Shown here in pieces: positions 32,158 to 43,749 of a DNA stretch of 64,000 nt (its first letter is position 1; every line of letters begins with the position of its first letter). Location of the stretch: NCBI GenBank assembly GCA_902799465.1, contig CADCAS010000001.1, positions 1 to 64,000 of the forward strand. Direction: 5' to 3'. The notes under the pieces were generated by a model. The model ran no database searches. It saw only the letters and a program-made list of their open reading frames with translations, and was not told the DNA's origin. The translations under genes were made by a program, and so were the position numbers. The stretch is from an uncultured Eubacteriales bacterium (GTDB taxonomy: Bacteria > Bacillota > Clostridia > Christensenellales > Aristaeellaceae).

Positions 32158-34872
32158 TTATTCTCTCCCGGTGAATACCATCGCCGCGGTGACGCTGTTG
32201 GAGCCGTTGTAGTTGAGGAACCGGCCCTTGCCGATCTCCACCTTGCAGTCGCTGCGGTTCCATACGACGGGGGCCGCGTCGGGATCGGCGGGATCGCCGG
32301 TCTCATTGCTCATGGCGGCGGTCAGGGCCTCGATGCAGGCATTGACCTCATCGGCGTCGGGCTGGCTGTCGGCGAGTATGTAGGCAATCTTGCTCAGGCG
32401 CTCCCTGCCGTTCTTCTCGGCGAAGACGTAGTACACATCCATGGTGTACCCCTCCACCTCCACGCCGGAGAGCCGCCGTGCGCGGGCGTCCGCCACCTTG
32501 CAGCGGACCATGTCCTCGCCCACCTTGTCCAGCACTTCCTTCTCGCGGCAGCCCCACAGGTCGGTGGCGGGGATCAGGCCGTCGCCGGTGCTGGGGGCGG
32601 ATTCCACGATCTCGGGCTCCTCCTCTTCCTCGGGAGTTTCAGCCTCCTCGGGAGTCTCTTCCTCCGCGGCGTCGTCCTCCGCCTCCGCGGGGATCTCCTC
32701 GGACTCCTCCTCTACAAACGTCTCGTCCTCTTCGGGTTCAGCTTCGGGCTCGGCCTCCGGCTCCTCCTCCGCCTCGGCGGGCTGTTGGCCGGGACGGTTC
32801 ATGACGCGGGGCCCGCGGGCGGGCTTGGCCTCCTCCTCCACGGTCTCCGGCTCTTCCTCCACGGATTCAGGAGAGGTCAGCGCCTCGGCGCGCGCTTTGG
32901 CCTCCTCCAGCGTAGCGATGCCCTCCTCCAGCGCCTCGCCATCGGCGTCCAGCACGATGTATTCGGTATCGCCGCCATCCACGCGGGTCACGATGATGTA
33001 GGCGTCCTCGATCACCTCGATGCTGTCATACTCGGGCGCGACGCGCACCTCGCCTTCGCTGTCCACCAGACCGTGTTTGCCGTCGGATTCTACGTCGAAG
33101 AAGCTCTCCTTGGGGGTGATGCTGTCGTACTCGGGGGCGATGATCTCCCTGCCGTCGCTGTCCGCCAGGCCGTGCTTGCCGTCGGACTCCACGTCGTAAT
33201 AGCCCTCCTGGGCGGAGATGCTGCCGTACAGCGCGGGCACGAACAGCGCGCCGTCGGCGTTCATGACGCCGTAGCTGCCCTCCTCGGAGACGATGTAATT
33301 GTCATTGTCGTCCGGCTCGATGGAGGTGTAGGTTGCTTCCACGGCCACCTCGTAGTCCTCGTCGAGCAGGCCCTGCCGGTCGTCCGCGGCCTCGGTGAAG
33401 ACACGCAGGCCGTTGTTGTCCGGCTCGCCGATCTCGGGATAGCGGCGGGAGAACAGGGCAGCGGCACGCTCGGCGCTGTCCTTGTATTCGCCCAGCGCCT
33501 CAAAGCCCTCGAAGGCCAGCCACGGCTCGTCCTTCGACTGGCTGTCGGCCTTGCGGTAGTCGGCCTCATGGGCCATCTCCTCGTCGCCCAGTTCCTCGTA
33601 GGCGGCGCGTGCCGTGTCGTAATCCCCGGCCTCCATGGCCTTGTCGGCCTCGGCACGCTTGCGCAGGGTGTCCAGCTCCGTCAGCTTCTGGGCGGCGTCG
33701 CGGTAGTTCCCCAGCTTGGCATAGGCCTCCTTGGCTCCGTCGAAGTCCTGGACCTGCACCAGCTCCTCGGCCTGCCTGTACATGGAGTCGTAATCATTCT
33801 CATGGACCCGGTAAGCCTCGGGCAGCTGGGTATAGAGCTCATACGCATCGGCGTATTCGCCCTCCGTGAACAGCCGGTCCGCCTCCAGCTCCTTGAGCAG
33901 GGTCTCGCTGTCCTTGTAATTGCCCAGGTCCAGCAGGTTGTTTTGCGCGGTCACAAAGTCGTTGCTCTTCAGTGCGTTGACGGCGGCCTTGTACTTGTTG
34001 GCGCGCATGAGCGCATTCCCGCCGAACCAGCCGCCGACAGCCAGCGCCGCCACCACGCCGCCGATGATGAGCGTGCGCCTCCTTACCCTGGCCTTCCTGG
34101 CCGCAAGAGCCGCCGCCTCTTCCTTTTCCTTTGCCTCCTGTGCGATGCGCTGACGCTCTATGCGCGCCTCCTCTTCTATGCGCCGCCTTTCCGCCTCGCG
34201 CTCGCGCTCCATGCGCTCGCGCTCCTGCTCGGCCTTGTACTCCGTAAGCCGCATGGTCAGTCCGTCGATCTCGGAAACCTGTTCGAGGGTTTCCTCCTCG
34301 ATGTGGCACTTGAGGCAGGGCGTGTACTTATACTGCCAGCTGCCGCAGCCGCACTGCCACAGCCCCATGGCGTTCTGGGGCGCGCAGACCGTCGAATCGG
34401 CCGCGCCGTATTCGGACAGGTCCCTTTTCAGCTGTTCCCTTGCCTCCTCGCGCAGGTTGAGCGGCTTGGCGGCGGGCAGGCGCTCGAGATATCCGCCGTT
34501 CTCGTTGCGCCACACATTGCCGTCGTCCAAAGCCACCAGCTTCAGCGCGACCTTGAAGTTGGCCATGTCGGTGCCGGACATGACGATGGGCGTATCATCG
34601 CCAAAGGTGTCCCCCTGCTCGGCGTTCAGGCCATCATACTGGAAATCAACGGTTTCCAATTCCTCTCCAAAGGTGCCGAGGCCCTCAACGGAGATCCTGA
34701 TGGCCCGGACCGCCATCGCGGAGATATTTTTCCACGTGAGCTTCAGCACGCTCTCGCCCTTTGCCCTGTCGCGGTACAGCTCCGTGACTTCCAGTATGAG
34801 GGGACTGTCCTCGGTATAGAGGCCACTGGCCACCTTTTTGATCAATTCAAGCTGTTGATCCAATGTATTCAC
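32158..34872 (-). CDS. Zinc-ribbon, TPR-like and WG-repeat membrane protein
   Basis: A 904-residue multidomain protein of unknown function. The N-terminal 150 residues form a beta-rich domain. A zinc-ribbon-like CGCG...PCLKC follows near 172-188, then a charged coiled coil (200-255) and one membrane helix (260-285). After it come TPR-like helices (290-490, with LGNYKDSETLL and LGNYRDAAQKL), WG-like repeats (520-640, e.g. DVESDGKHGLADSDGREIIAPEYDSI twice), a strongly acidic linker (660-780) and a C-terminal globular domain. The topology puts the zinc ribbon inside and the repeats outside the cell. Such proteins may sense envelope state, but no partner gene is adjacent. Confidence 0.75.
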   Translation of the reverse strand: MNTLDQQLELIKKVASGLYTEDSPLILEVTELYRDRAKGESVLKLTWKNISAMAVRAIRISVEGLGTFGEELETVDFQYDGLNAEQGDTFGDDTPIVMSGTDMANFKVALKLVALDDGNVWRNENGGYLERLPAAKPLNLREEAREQLKRDLSEYGAADSTVCAPQNAMGLWQCGCGSWQYKYTPCLKCHIEEETLEQVSEIDGLTMRLTEYKAEQERERMEREREAERRRIEEEARIERQRIAQEAKEKEEAAALAARKARVRRRTLIIGGVVAALAVGGWFGGNALMRANKYKAAVNALKSNDFVTAQNNLLDLGNYKDSETLLKELEADRLFTEGEYADAYELYTQLPEAYRVHENDYDSMYRQAEELVQVQDFDGAKEAYAKLGNYRDAAQKLTELDTLRKRAEADKAMEAGDYDTARAAYEELGDEEMAHEADYRKADSQSKDEPWLAFEGFEALGEYKDSAERAAALFSRRYPEIGEPDNNGLRVFTEAADDRQGLLDEDYEVAVEATYTSIEPDDNDNYIVSEEGSYGVMNADGALFVPALYGSISAQEGYYDVESDGKHGLADSDGREIIAPEYDSITPKESFFDVESDGKHGLVDSEGEVRVAPEYDSIEVIEDAYIIVTRVDGGDTEYIVLDADGEALEEGIATLEEAKARAEALTSPESVEEEPETVEEEAKPARGPRVMNRPGQQPAEAEEEPEAEPEAEPEEDETFVEEESEEIPAEAEDDAAEEETPEEAETPEEEEEPEIVESAPSTGDGLIPATDLWGCREKEVLDKVGEDMVRCKVADARARRLSGVEVEGYTMDVYYVFAEKNGRERLSKIAYILADSQPDADEVNACIEALTAAMSNETGDPADPDAAPVVWNRSDCKVEIGKGRFLNYNGSNSVTAAMVFTGRE

Positions 34873-35186
34873 AACCTTTCAGAGAATCGGTTTCTCCTCG
34901 CATAAACACTACGTTCAAAGCCCAGTACAGATGAAAATATCAATACATATAGCAGTCTAATTATAGCACATCCCGCCGTGGTTGTATAGGACAACCAAAT
35001 GATTTTTCCCGACGAAATCCCGCAGAAATGGAATATTCTGTGCACTTTAGGCATATATAATCCACATTGCCGGCGTGATTGCCCATACACCTGAAATATA
35101 AAATCTTTATGCGGAGGCGCATTTCTGTATATTCCCGGCAGATGAAGCGCATACTCTGTATCATGAAGTTCTTGGGAGGTAAGCAT
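34873..35186. promoter_or_regulatory. Divergent intergenic region with operator-like dyad
   Basis: AT-rich 314-nt gap between the WG-repeat gene (minus) and the SANT-like gene (plus). It has a TATAAT on the plus strand at 35056-35061 and a minus-strand TATAAT near 34960-34966. Between them is the dyad GGTTGT-ATAGG-ACAACC (34980-34996). The -35 boxes are poor on both sides. No ORF with an SD is seen. Confidence 0.5.
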
Positions 35187-35972
35187 ATGGATCAGGCAAT
35201 TTCCCGCGAAAGTATCAGTCAGACGGACCTTGCCCGGGCCGGGCGGCGGTCCGGGTGGAGCGAGGCGGAAAACCGGCTGCTCTGGGAGACCGCGGACGAG
35301 GCCCAGCAGCAGGGTCTGCCACTGAAATCGGTGTTCGACCAGATCGCCCGCCAGACCGGACGCAGGCCCAACAGCATCCGCAATTATTACTACGCCCAGG
35401 TGCGCCAGCACGAGAACGGCCAGCCCCACGCGGCCCGGTTCACGCCCTTTACACAGCAGGAGGTGGATTGGCTGATGGAGCAGGTGCTCACCGCCCGGGC
35501 CGAGGGCCAGTCGGTGCGCGCCTGCCTGCAAAAGCTGTCCGAGGGCGACCACAGCCTGATGCTGCGATATCAGAACAAGTACCGCGCCGTCATCAAGAGC
35601 CGCCCGGACTACGTGCGGGAGATGGTGCGCAAGCTCAACGACAAGGGCGTGGCCTGCGAAGCGCCCCAGGTGAACCACCGGGCGCGGGCCGACATCAACG
35701 ATTCCAGCCAGTCGCTGGCCGCCGAGGCCCATCGCAGCGGCGATGCCGAGCTGGCCCGCGCCTGCGACGTGCTCACCCAGTACCTGCGCGGCCAGCGCTT
35801 TGCCGCCCAGTCCGCCCTCGCCCGTGCCGCCCAGGCCGTGGTGGAGCCCGTCAAGGCCTTCGTCGCCTTAAACGCACAGGCCCGGGCCGAGACCGCCGAC
35901 GACTTCTGCGCCGACATCGCCCAGCGCATCGGCGCGCTCGAGGCGGAACTCGGCGAGGCGAGGGAGGAATAA
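35187..35972 (+). CDS. Two-repeat SANT/Myb-like DNA-binding protein
   Basis: A 261-residue protein with two Myb/SANT-like helical repeats: residues about 20-75 (SGWSEAENRLLWETADEAQQQG ... NSIRNYYYAQ) and 85-145 (FTPFTQQEVDWLMEQVLTA ... MLRYQNKYRAV). A helical C-terminal half (170-261) could mediate oligomerisation. The Trp/Tyr spacing and YYYAQVR helix resemble clostridial relatives of RsfA-type sporulation regulators, but that link is only an inference. GGGAGG lies 7 nt before the ATG at 35187, so upstream in-frame ATGs are ignored. A strong hairpin follows. Confidence 0.75.
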   Translation: MDQAISRESISQTDLARAGRRSGWSEAENRLLWETADEAQQQGLPLKSVFDQIARQTGRRPNSIRNYYYAQVRQHENGQPHAARFTPFTQQEVDWLMEQVLTARAEGQSVRACLQKLSEGDHSLMLRYQNKYRAVIKSRPDYVREMVRKLNDKGVACEAPQVNHRARADINDSSQSLAAEAHRSGDAELARACDVLTQYLRGQRFAAQSALARAAQAVVEPVKAFVALNAQARAETADDFCADIAQRIGALEAELGEAREE

Positions 35973-35987
35973 CGCCCATATACAGCA

Positions 35988-36025
35988 GAACAGTCCCAAA
36001 GGACCGCGGTCCTTTGGGACTGTTC
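35988..36025. terminator. Strong bidirectional terminator
   Basis: AACAGTCCCAAAGGACC-gc-GGTCCTTTGGGACTGTT followed by CTTGTT, between the SANT-like gene and the convergent beta-galactosidase. Confidence 0.88.
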
Positions 36026-36096
36026 TTGTTGGCTGTCCTGACTGTCAGCTTCCCATTCTATTATGCGACAGGAGCGCACCGCTGAAAAGCCTGCCG

Positions 36097-39117
<3,021 letters not shown>

Positions 39118-39765
39118 TCAGTCTTCGGGATCAATGGCCAGCCGGCTCCCGGACAGCTCGATGTATTCCCCGTCGATGAGTATGATCTCGGCGCTCTCCC
39201 GGAGCACCTCGAATTTCAGCAGCTGGGCGTCGGTGCCCAGTATGCCGTCGTAGATGCTGTAGCTGGCCAGGGGCGCGCCCTCCACGGGCGTCACCGCGTA
39301 GCGCCCGGCGGGCAGCTGGCTGCCGACCAGGTAGCTGCCCTCGGGGACAATTCCGTCTGATATGGGCGCGGCCTGAGCGATCGGCACGGCCACCACCTCG
39401 TTCAGGGTCACCCACATGCCCTCCCTGAGGCGGATGACGCACTGGCCGTTGACCAGATCGTGGCTCACCAGGGCGGAGGCCTCGTCGGCGCTCTCCCGGA
39501 CCATAACGCTGGCAAACATGGCGTCCTGGTTCTCCGTCACCACGTAGTCCCCCGCGGGGATGTCCCGGCCCACCTGATAGGTGCCGGCATCGACCGTCAC
39601 CCCGTCGTCGGCCTGCTCCAGCGCCGTGATCTGCCGCTCCAGGCGCTCCCGGAGCCCGTACAGCTCCTCCAGGGACCGCCCCTCGAGCACGATGTCCTCC
39701 GCCGAAGCCGACAGCGCGCCGCTCATCAGCGCAAGCGCCGCCAGGACGCCGATCAAGCGTTTCAT
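39118..39765 (-). CDS. Secreted protein with two repeated beta modules
   Basis: A 215-residue protein with a signal peptide (MKRLIGVLAALALMSGALSASA). A short helical stretch (residues 25-50, LEELYGLRERLERQI) is followed by two related modules of about 75 residues. Each starts GTYQVGRDIPAGDYVVT or GSYLVGSQLPAGRYAVT and ends with a line such as VLRESAEIILIDGEYIEL. The family is not recognised with confidence; the P-A-G-x-Y pattern occurs in small surface proteins of Clostridia. GGAGG is 6 nt before the ATG at 39765. Upstream of lacZ in the same unit. Confidence 0.78.
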   Translation of the reverse strand: MKRLIGVLAALALMSGALSASAEDIVLEGRSLEELYGLRERLERQITALEQADDGVTVDAGTYQVGRDIPAGDYVVTENQDAMFASVMVRESADEASALVSHDLVNGQCVIRLREGMWVTLNEVVAVPIAQAAPISDGIVPEGSYLVGSQLPAGRYAVTPVEGAPLASYSIYDGILGTDAQLLKFEVLRESAEIILIDGEYIELSGSRLAIDPED

Positions 39766-39796
39766 ACCGCACCTCCACGATGCATATTCCAATCTC

Positions 39797-39825
39797 AATA
39801 TACACGAATGAGCACAAAAAGTCAA
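39797..39825 (-). promoter_or_regulatory. Promoter of the secreted protein-lacZ unit
   Basis: Minus strand TTGACT (39820-39825), 17-nt spacer, TATATT (39797-39802). Confidence 0.75.
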
Positions 39826-39845
39826 TTGAAGATTGTATTATGTGA

Positions 39846-40053
39846 GCGCCGCCTTTGGCGGCGCAGGGATTAGGCATTAGGCATTAGTCGGGTGGCGGCG
39901 AAGGATTAGCTCTCCTTTACATCCTTCTCGTGCGCCAATGTCATTGTGTGGTATCCCTCTGCCAAATGGCTCCGAAACGGCAAACCTCTGAATTAACGAT
40001 CATAGATGACGCTGTAACTCCACTGATGCCTGATGCCTATTGCCTATTGCCTT
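39846..40053. repeat. Heptamer-bordered intergenic element E8 (GGCATTA units)
   Basis: A GCGCCGCC-ttt-GGCGGCGC hairpin (39846-39864) abuts the left arm GGATTAGGCATTAGGCATTA. The right arm (40024-40053) reads TGATGCC, TGATGCC, TATTGCC, TATTGCC. The interior of about 130 nt has no ORF with an SD and no obvious similarity to the E3 core. It takes up most of the 387-nt gap before the Ig-like gene. Confidence 0.78.
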
Positions 40054-40152
40054 AATAAACCTCATAGGTGAGGGCTGACGACCTGCGCCAAACAATATCG
40101 GCCCTGCTCTTCACGCTCTCATCGAACAGGTGTCAAACAGGGCCGCATGCGA

Positions 40153-42096
40153 TTACTTATACCATGCCGCTTCGATGCGGTATTTTCCGCTCTGCTTGAA
40201 GAGCGTGCGGGTGTCGACCGGGTCTATCTTCGGGTCCATGGACTCCAGCCTGCCATCGAAGGAGTCGATCACCAGCAGGTCCTCGGGCCGGAGCGCGTCC
40301 CGCCGGGTGACGCTCGAGCGGTAGCCGACCGCGACGACAAAGTGGCGGGAGCCCGGATGGAGGATCGCATCGACCATCACGGTCTGCGGCACGCCCTCGT
40401 TGAGCAGATCGTACAGGCGCGCCATCATCTCGTCGGGGTCGCTGTACTTCTCCGTCTTGTACTTGAGCTGCTTGCTCGACCTGCTCTTCCTCTTGGCGGT
40501 GCGCACATCCGCGTCGGTCAGGCCGTCCACCATGCCGGACACGTAAAAGTTGCAGAAGGTGAGGCAGTAGCCGCTGTACTCGTCGGTCCCGCCCGGGTGC
40601 GTGCAGACGTTGTCATAGACCAGGTCCGCGTAGGTGAAGGGATCAATGGCGGTATTGACGATGTTGTAGGATAGGCCCTCGTAGGTGGCGGCGATCAGGT
40701 TGGACGAAATGGGCACAAAGCTGTCGTCGATGACCTCAAGGTCCAGCGTCGCGGACTTCCCGTTATGGGTCGTCACGGTGATCTTCGCCGTGCCCCTGGA
40801 GAGCGCGGTCACAAAGCCGTCGTCGTCGACCTCCGCCACCTTCGGCTTGCCGCTCTTCCACTTGAGGATCGTCTGCGCCGTCTCCGGGGCCAGCACCGCG
40901 TCCAGTTGGAGCGTCTCGCCCACATCCAGCGTCGCCGACCTGCCCTGGTCGATGCGCACGCCCATCGGCTTGTAGGGATCGACCACTGTCAGCGCGATGG
41001 TCGCCTTCTTGTTGTTCGACGTCGTCACGGTGATGGTCGTCTTGCCGTCGCTCAGCGCCGTCACCAGGCCGTCGTCATCGACCTCCACCACCTTCGGCTT
41101 GCTGCTCTTCCACGTCAGGACCGTCCGCGCCGTCTCCGGGGCCAGCACCGCGTCCAGCTGGAGTGTCTCGTCCACATCCAGCGTCGCGGTCTTGCCCTGC
41201 TCAATAGTCACGCGCGTCGGCTTGTAGGGATCGACCACGGTCAGCGCGACCGACGCCTTCTTCTTGTTCGAGGTCGTCACGGAGATGGTCGCCTTGCCCT
41301 CGCTCAGCGCCTTCACCAGGCCGTCGCCGTCCACTTCCGCCGTCTTCGGCTTGGTGCTCTTCCATGTCAAGACCGTCCGCGCCGTCTCGGGAATCAGCGC
41401 CGCGTCCAGCTGGAGCGTGTCGCCCACATTCACCGTGGCCGTCTTGCCCTGGCCGATGCGCACGCCCGTCGGCTTGTAGGGGTCCTTCACCGTCACGGTG
41501 ATCGCGGCCTTTTTCTTGTTGGCCGTCGTCACGGTGATGGTCGCCTTGCCCTCGCTCAGCCCCTTCACCAGGCCGTCAGCGTCCACGGACGCCGCCTGGG
41601 GCTTGCTGCTCTTCCAGGTCAGGACCGTCCGCGCCGTCTCGGGGGCCAGCGCCGCGTCCAGCTAGAGCGTATCGCCCACGTTCAGCGTGGCCGTCTTGCC
41701 CTGGCCGATGCTCACGCCCGTCGGCTCATAGGGATCGCTGATTTTGACGCTCAGCGTCCGCTTTTTGCCGCCCTCCGGCTTGAATTCGATCGTCGCCGTG
41801 CCCTTTGCCAGCGCCGTGACCAGGCCGTTGGCGTCCACCGACGCCAGCTTCGCGCTCTTTGACGTGAATTTCCCCGTCTCGCCATCGTTCACCACGATCT
41901 GCAGCATGTCATCCACGTCCATCTTCGCCGTGGTCCTGGTGTTCGTCAGCGCGACGGTGGGCACCCCTGCCGCATACAGCCCGACATAGCCCTCCGGCGC
42001 GGACAGCTCTATCTCGCCCAACTCCTCGGCAAAGCTAACCGCGGACAGCAGCATGGCCAATATGAGCATGACCGACAACCAACGCATGTGTTTCAC
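40153..42096 (-). pseudogene. Ig-like repeat protein with C39-like domain, internal amber stop
   Basis: A 647-codon gene, GTG start with GAGGGG 8 nt upstream and a signal peptide (residues 1-24). It encodes five BIG2-type Ig-like domains of about 84 residues, the last four nearly identical, then a C-terminal papain/C39-like domain. That domain has a candidate Cys in EYSGYCLTFCNFYVSG, His in PGSRHFVVAVGY and Asp in LLVIDSFDG. At 41662-41664 a TAG replaces the CAG (Gln) found at the same place in the sister repeats, stopping translation at residue 144. The frame is otherwise open on both sides, so the lesion is recent, an error, or read through. TAG is a normal stop elsewhere in the window (27286-27288). 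Confidence 0.85.
40745..41735. repeat. Tandem 252-bp Ig-like domain repeats
   Basis: Four consecutive copies of a 252-bp (84-codon) unit inside the gene above, sharing long near-identical blocks such as the PETARTVLTWKS and NVGDTLQLDA coding stretches. Unequal crossing-over could change copy number. Confidence 0.85.
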
Positions 42097-42166
42097 TTGA
42101 AAGTCCCCTCTTCCCCCGATGCTCGCATGGGGTTTTGACCCCCAAAGTATCCTCTTTCAAACCATA

Positions 42167-42205
42167 AAACCCGCGGGGACGTCCTTTGGACGTTCCCGCG
42201 GGTTT
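42167..42205 (-). terminator. Terminator after the first L,D-transpeptidase
   Basis: AAACCCGCGGGGACGTCC-ttt-GGACGTTCCCGCGGGTTT, an 18-bp stem, four bases past the stop codon. Confidence 0.85.
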
Positions 42206-42208
42206 GTA

Positions 42209-43639
42209 TCACTCCCTTATGACCACCGTGGTCCCGGTGGGGCAGTTATCATAGATCCACTTGGCGTCCTCGACGCTCAGGCGGATGCAGCCGTGGCTGG
42301 CCTTGCGGCCCAGGCTGCGGGTGGAGCCGCTGCGGCCCTTGTGGGAGTTGTAGGTGATGGAGTGGAACAGTATGCCGCCCACGATGCGGGTGGCCCACTT
42401 GGCGTAGCAGTTGAATTCCTTAAAGTAGTACCACTCGTCGCCCGTGCGCCCCTGGGCCTGATAGGTGCCGGTGGGCGTCGGGGTGTTGTCCTTGCCGGTG
42501 GAGCACTTCATCTTCTTCACCAGGTCGCGGTAGGCCGAGCCGTTCCACTGGCCCACGTAGACCCGCTGGTCGCTGATGTCCACGATGATCTTGTAGGGGA
42601 ACACGTACTCCTCGGCGGGCTGCGCGCCGGGAGAGAAGAGCAGCTCCTGGGTCTGCTGGTCGGCCACGCCGGACTCGCTCAAGCCGTGCTTGCGCTGGAA
42701 GTACTTGAGGGCCAGCTCCGACAGGCCGCCGAAGCTGCCGTCGGCGCTGTAGAGGTACTTGAGGTTTTTAAGCCGCTTCTGCACCCGCATCGCCTCGTCG
42801 CCCTTGTCGCCGTTGCGCACGGTCTGGCGGTAGACCTGGAACTGCTTTTCGCCGTCCACGTACTGCAATACTTCCTGGTCGATGTTGCCGTCGGCCTTGA
42901 GCACGATGGGCGTCACGCCATCCAGCAGCTCGTCGCTGGCCACGGGCATGTCGTCGAACACCTCGCCGCCCTCGGGCGTGGGCGCGGGGGTGTTCGTGGG
43001 CGCGGGGGTGGGCGTCGCCCCGTATTCGGGGTCGACGGTCATCATGTATTCCTTGAAGTCCTTGATGGCGACGCGGGTGTTGTCCCCCATCTTGCCGTCC
43101 ACCTGGCTGAACATGAAGCCCCACTGCGCCAGCGCGTTCTGCACGCGCATGGTGTCGCTGCCGAACAGCGTGGTGTCCGGGGAGGCCAGCACCAGCGTGG
43201 AGGTATCGGAATAGACCTTCTGCTGGGTCTCGGGGTCGGCGATGCCGGTGGCCTCCAGACCGTTGGCCTTCTGGAATTCGCGCACGGCTGTCTGGGTGTT
43301 CTCCCCGTAGGTGCCGTCCGCGGCGTCGTCCAGATAGCCCAGCTCGATCAGTCGGTTCTGCAAGAACACGATGTAGGCCACGCCGTCGGTGGAATCGCTG
43401 TCCCCCAACCTCAGGGTGGGATAGGTGCTGCGGGAGGCGGTGTCGTTGCTCCCGTACATATCCTCCTCGTCGCCGCCGTCAGTCGCGCCGTCGTCCGCGG
43501 GCTCCGCCACCGGGGCGTCGTAGGCCACCGCGCCGCCAAACAGCGCGTCCGCCGCCGTCACGCCGGATTCCGCCGCGCCGAAGCTCCCCGCCAGCAGCGC
43601 CGCCGCCAATGTAATGCTGAATAAACGCTTGAAAACCAT
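42209..43639 (-). CDS. Secreted L,D-transpeptidase with peptidoglycan-binding domains
   Basis: A 476-residue protein: signal peptide (MVFKRLFSITLAAALLAGSFG), three PG_binding_1-like modules (about residues 85-145, 150-200 and 265-330, e.g. RLIELGYLDDAADGTYGENTQTAVREFQ) with a Thr/Pro-rich linker, and a C-terminal YkuD domain (345-476). The catalytic motif HSITYNSHKG...RKASHGCIRLSVEDAKWIYDNC is intact, with the Cys near 450. It forms 3-3 cross-links or attaches proteins in peptidoglycan. Similar in plan to the next gene; the two are likely duplicates with separate promoters. Confidence 0.92.
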   Translation of the reverse strand: MVFKRLFSITLAAALLAGSFGAAESGVTAADALFGGAVAYDAPVAEPADDGATDGGDEEDMYGSNDTASRSTYPTLRLGDSDSTDGVAYIVFLQNRLIELGYLDDAADGTYGENTQTAVREFQKANGLEATGIADPETQQKVYSDTSTLVLASPDTTLFGSDTMRVQNALAQWGFMFSQVDGKMGDNTRVAIKDFKEYMMTVDPEYGATPTPAPTNTPAPTPEGGEVFDDMPVASDELLDGVTPIVLKADGNIDQEVLQYVDGEKQFQVYRQTVRNGDKGDEAMRVQKRLKNLKYLYSADGSFGGLSELALKYFQRKHGLSESGVADQQTQELLFSPGAQPAEEYVFPYKIIVDISDQRVYVGQWNGSAYRDLVKKMKCSTGKDNTPTPTGTYQAQGRTGDEWYYFKEFNCYAKWATRIVGGILFHSITYNSHKGRSGSTRSLGRKASHGCIRLSVEDAKWIYDNCPTGTTVVIRE

Positions 43640-43749
43640 AAAAGCTCCTTTACCGCCTGCCTTGATATTCTGATTATAGCTTAAAAATGTCCCATATTTA
43701 TGTCCAGGAGTTTAACTTTCTTCACATGTATCGTAAAGGATGGGACCCG

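Noticed and set aside
40153-42096. TAG reassigned to an amino acid in this genome
   Set aside because: TAG ends the WYL regulator at a normal place (27286-27288), so a general recoding is unlikely.
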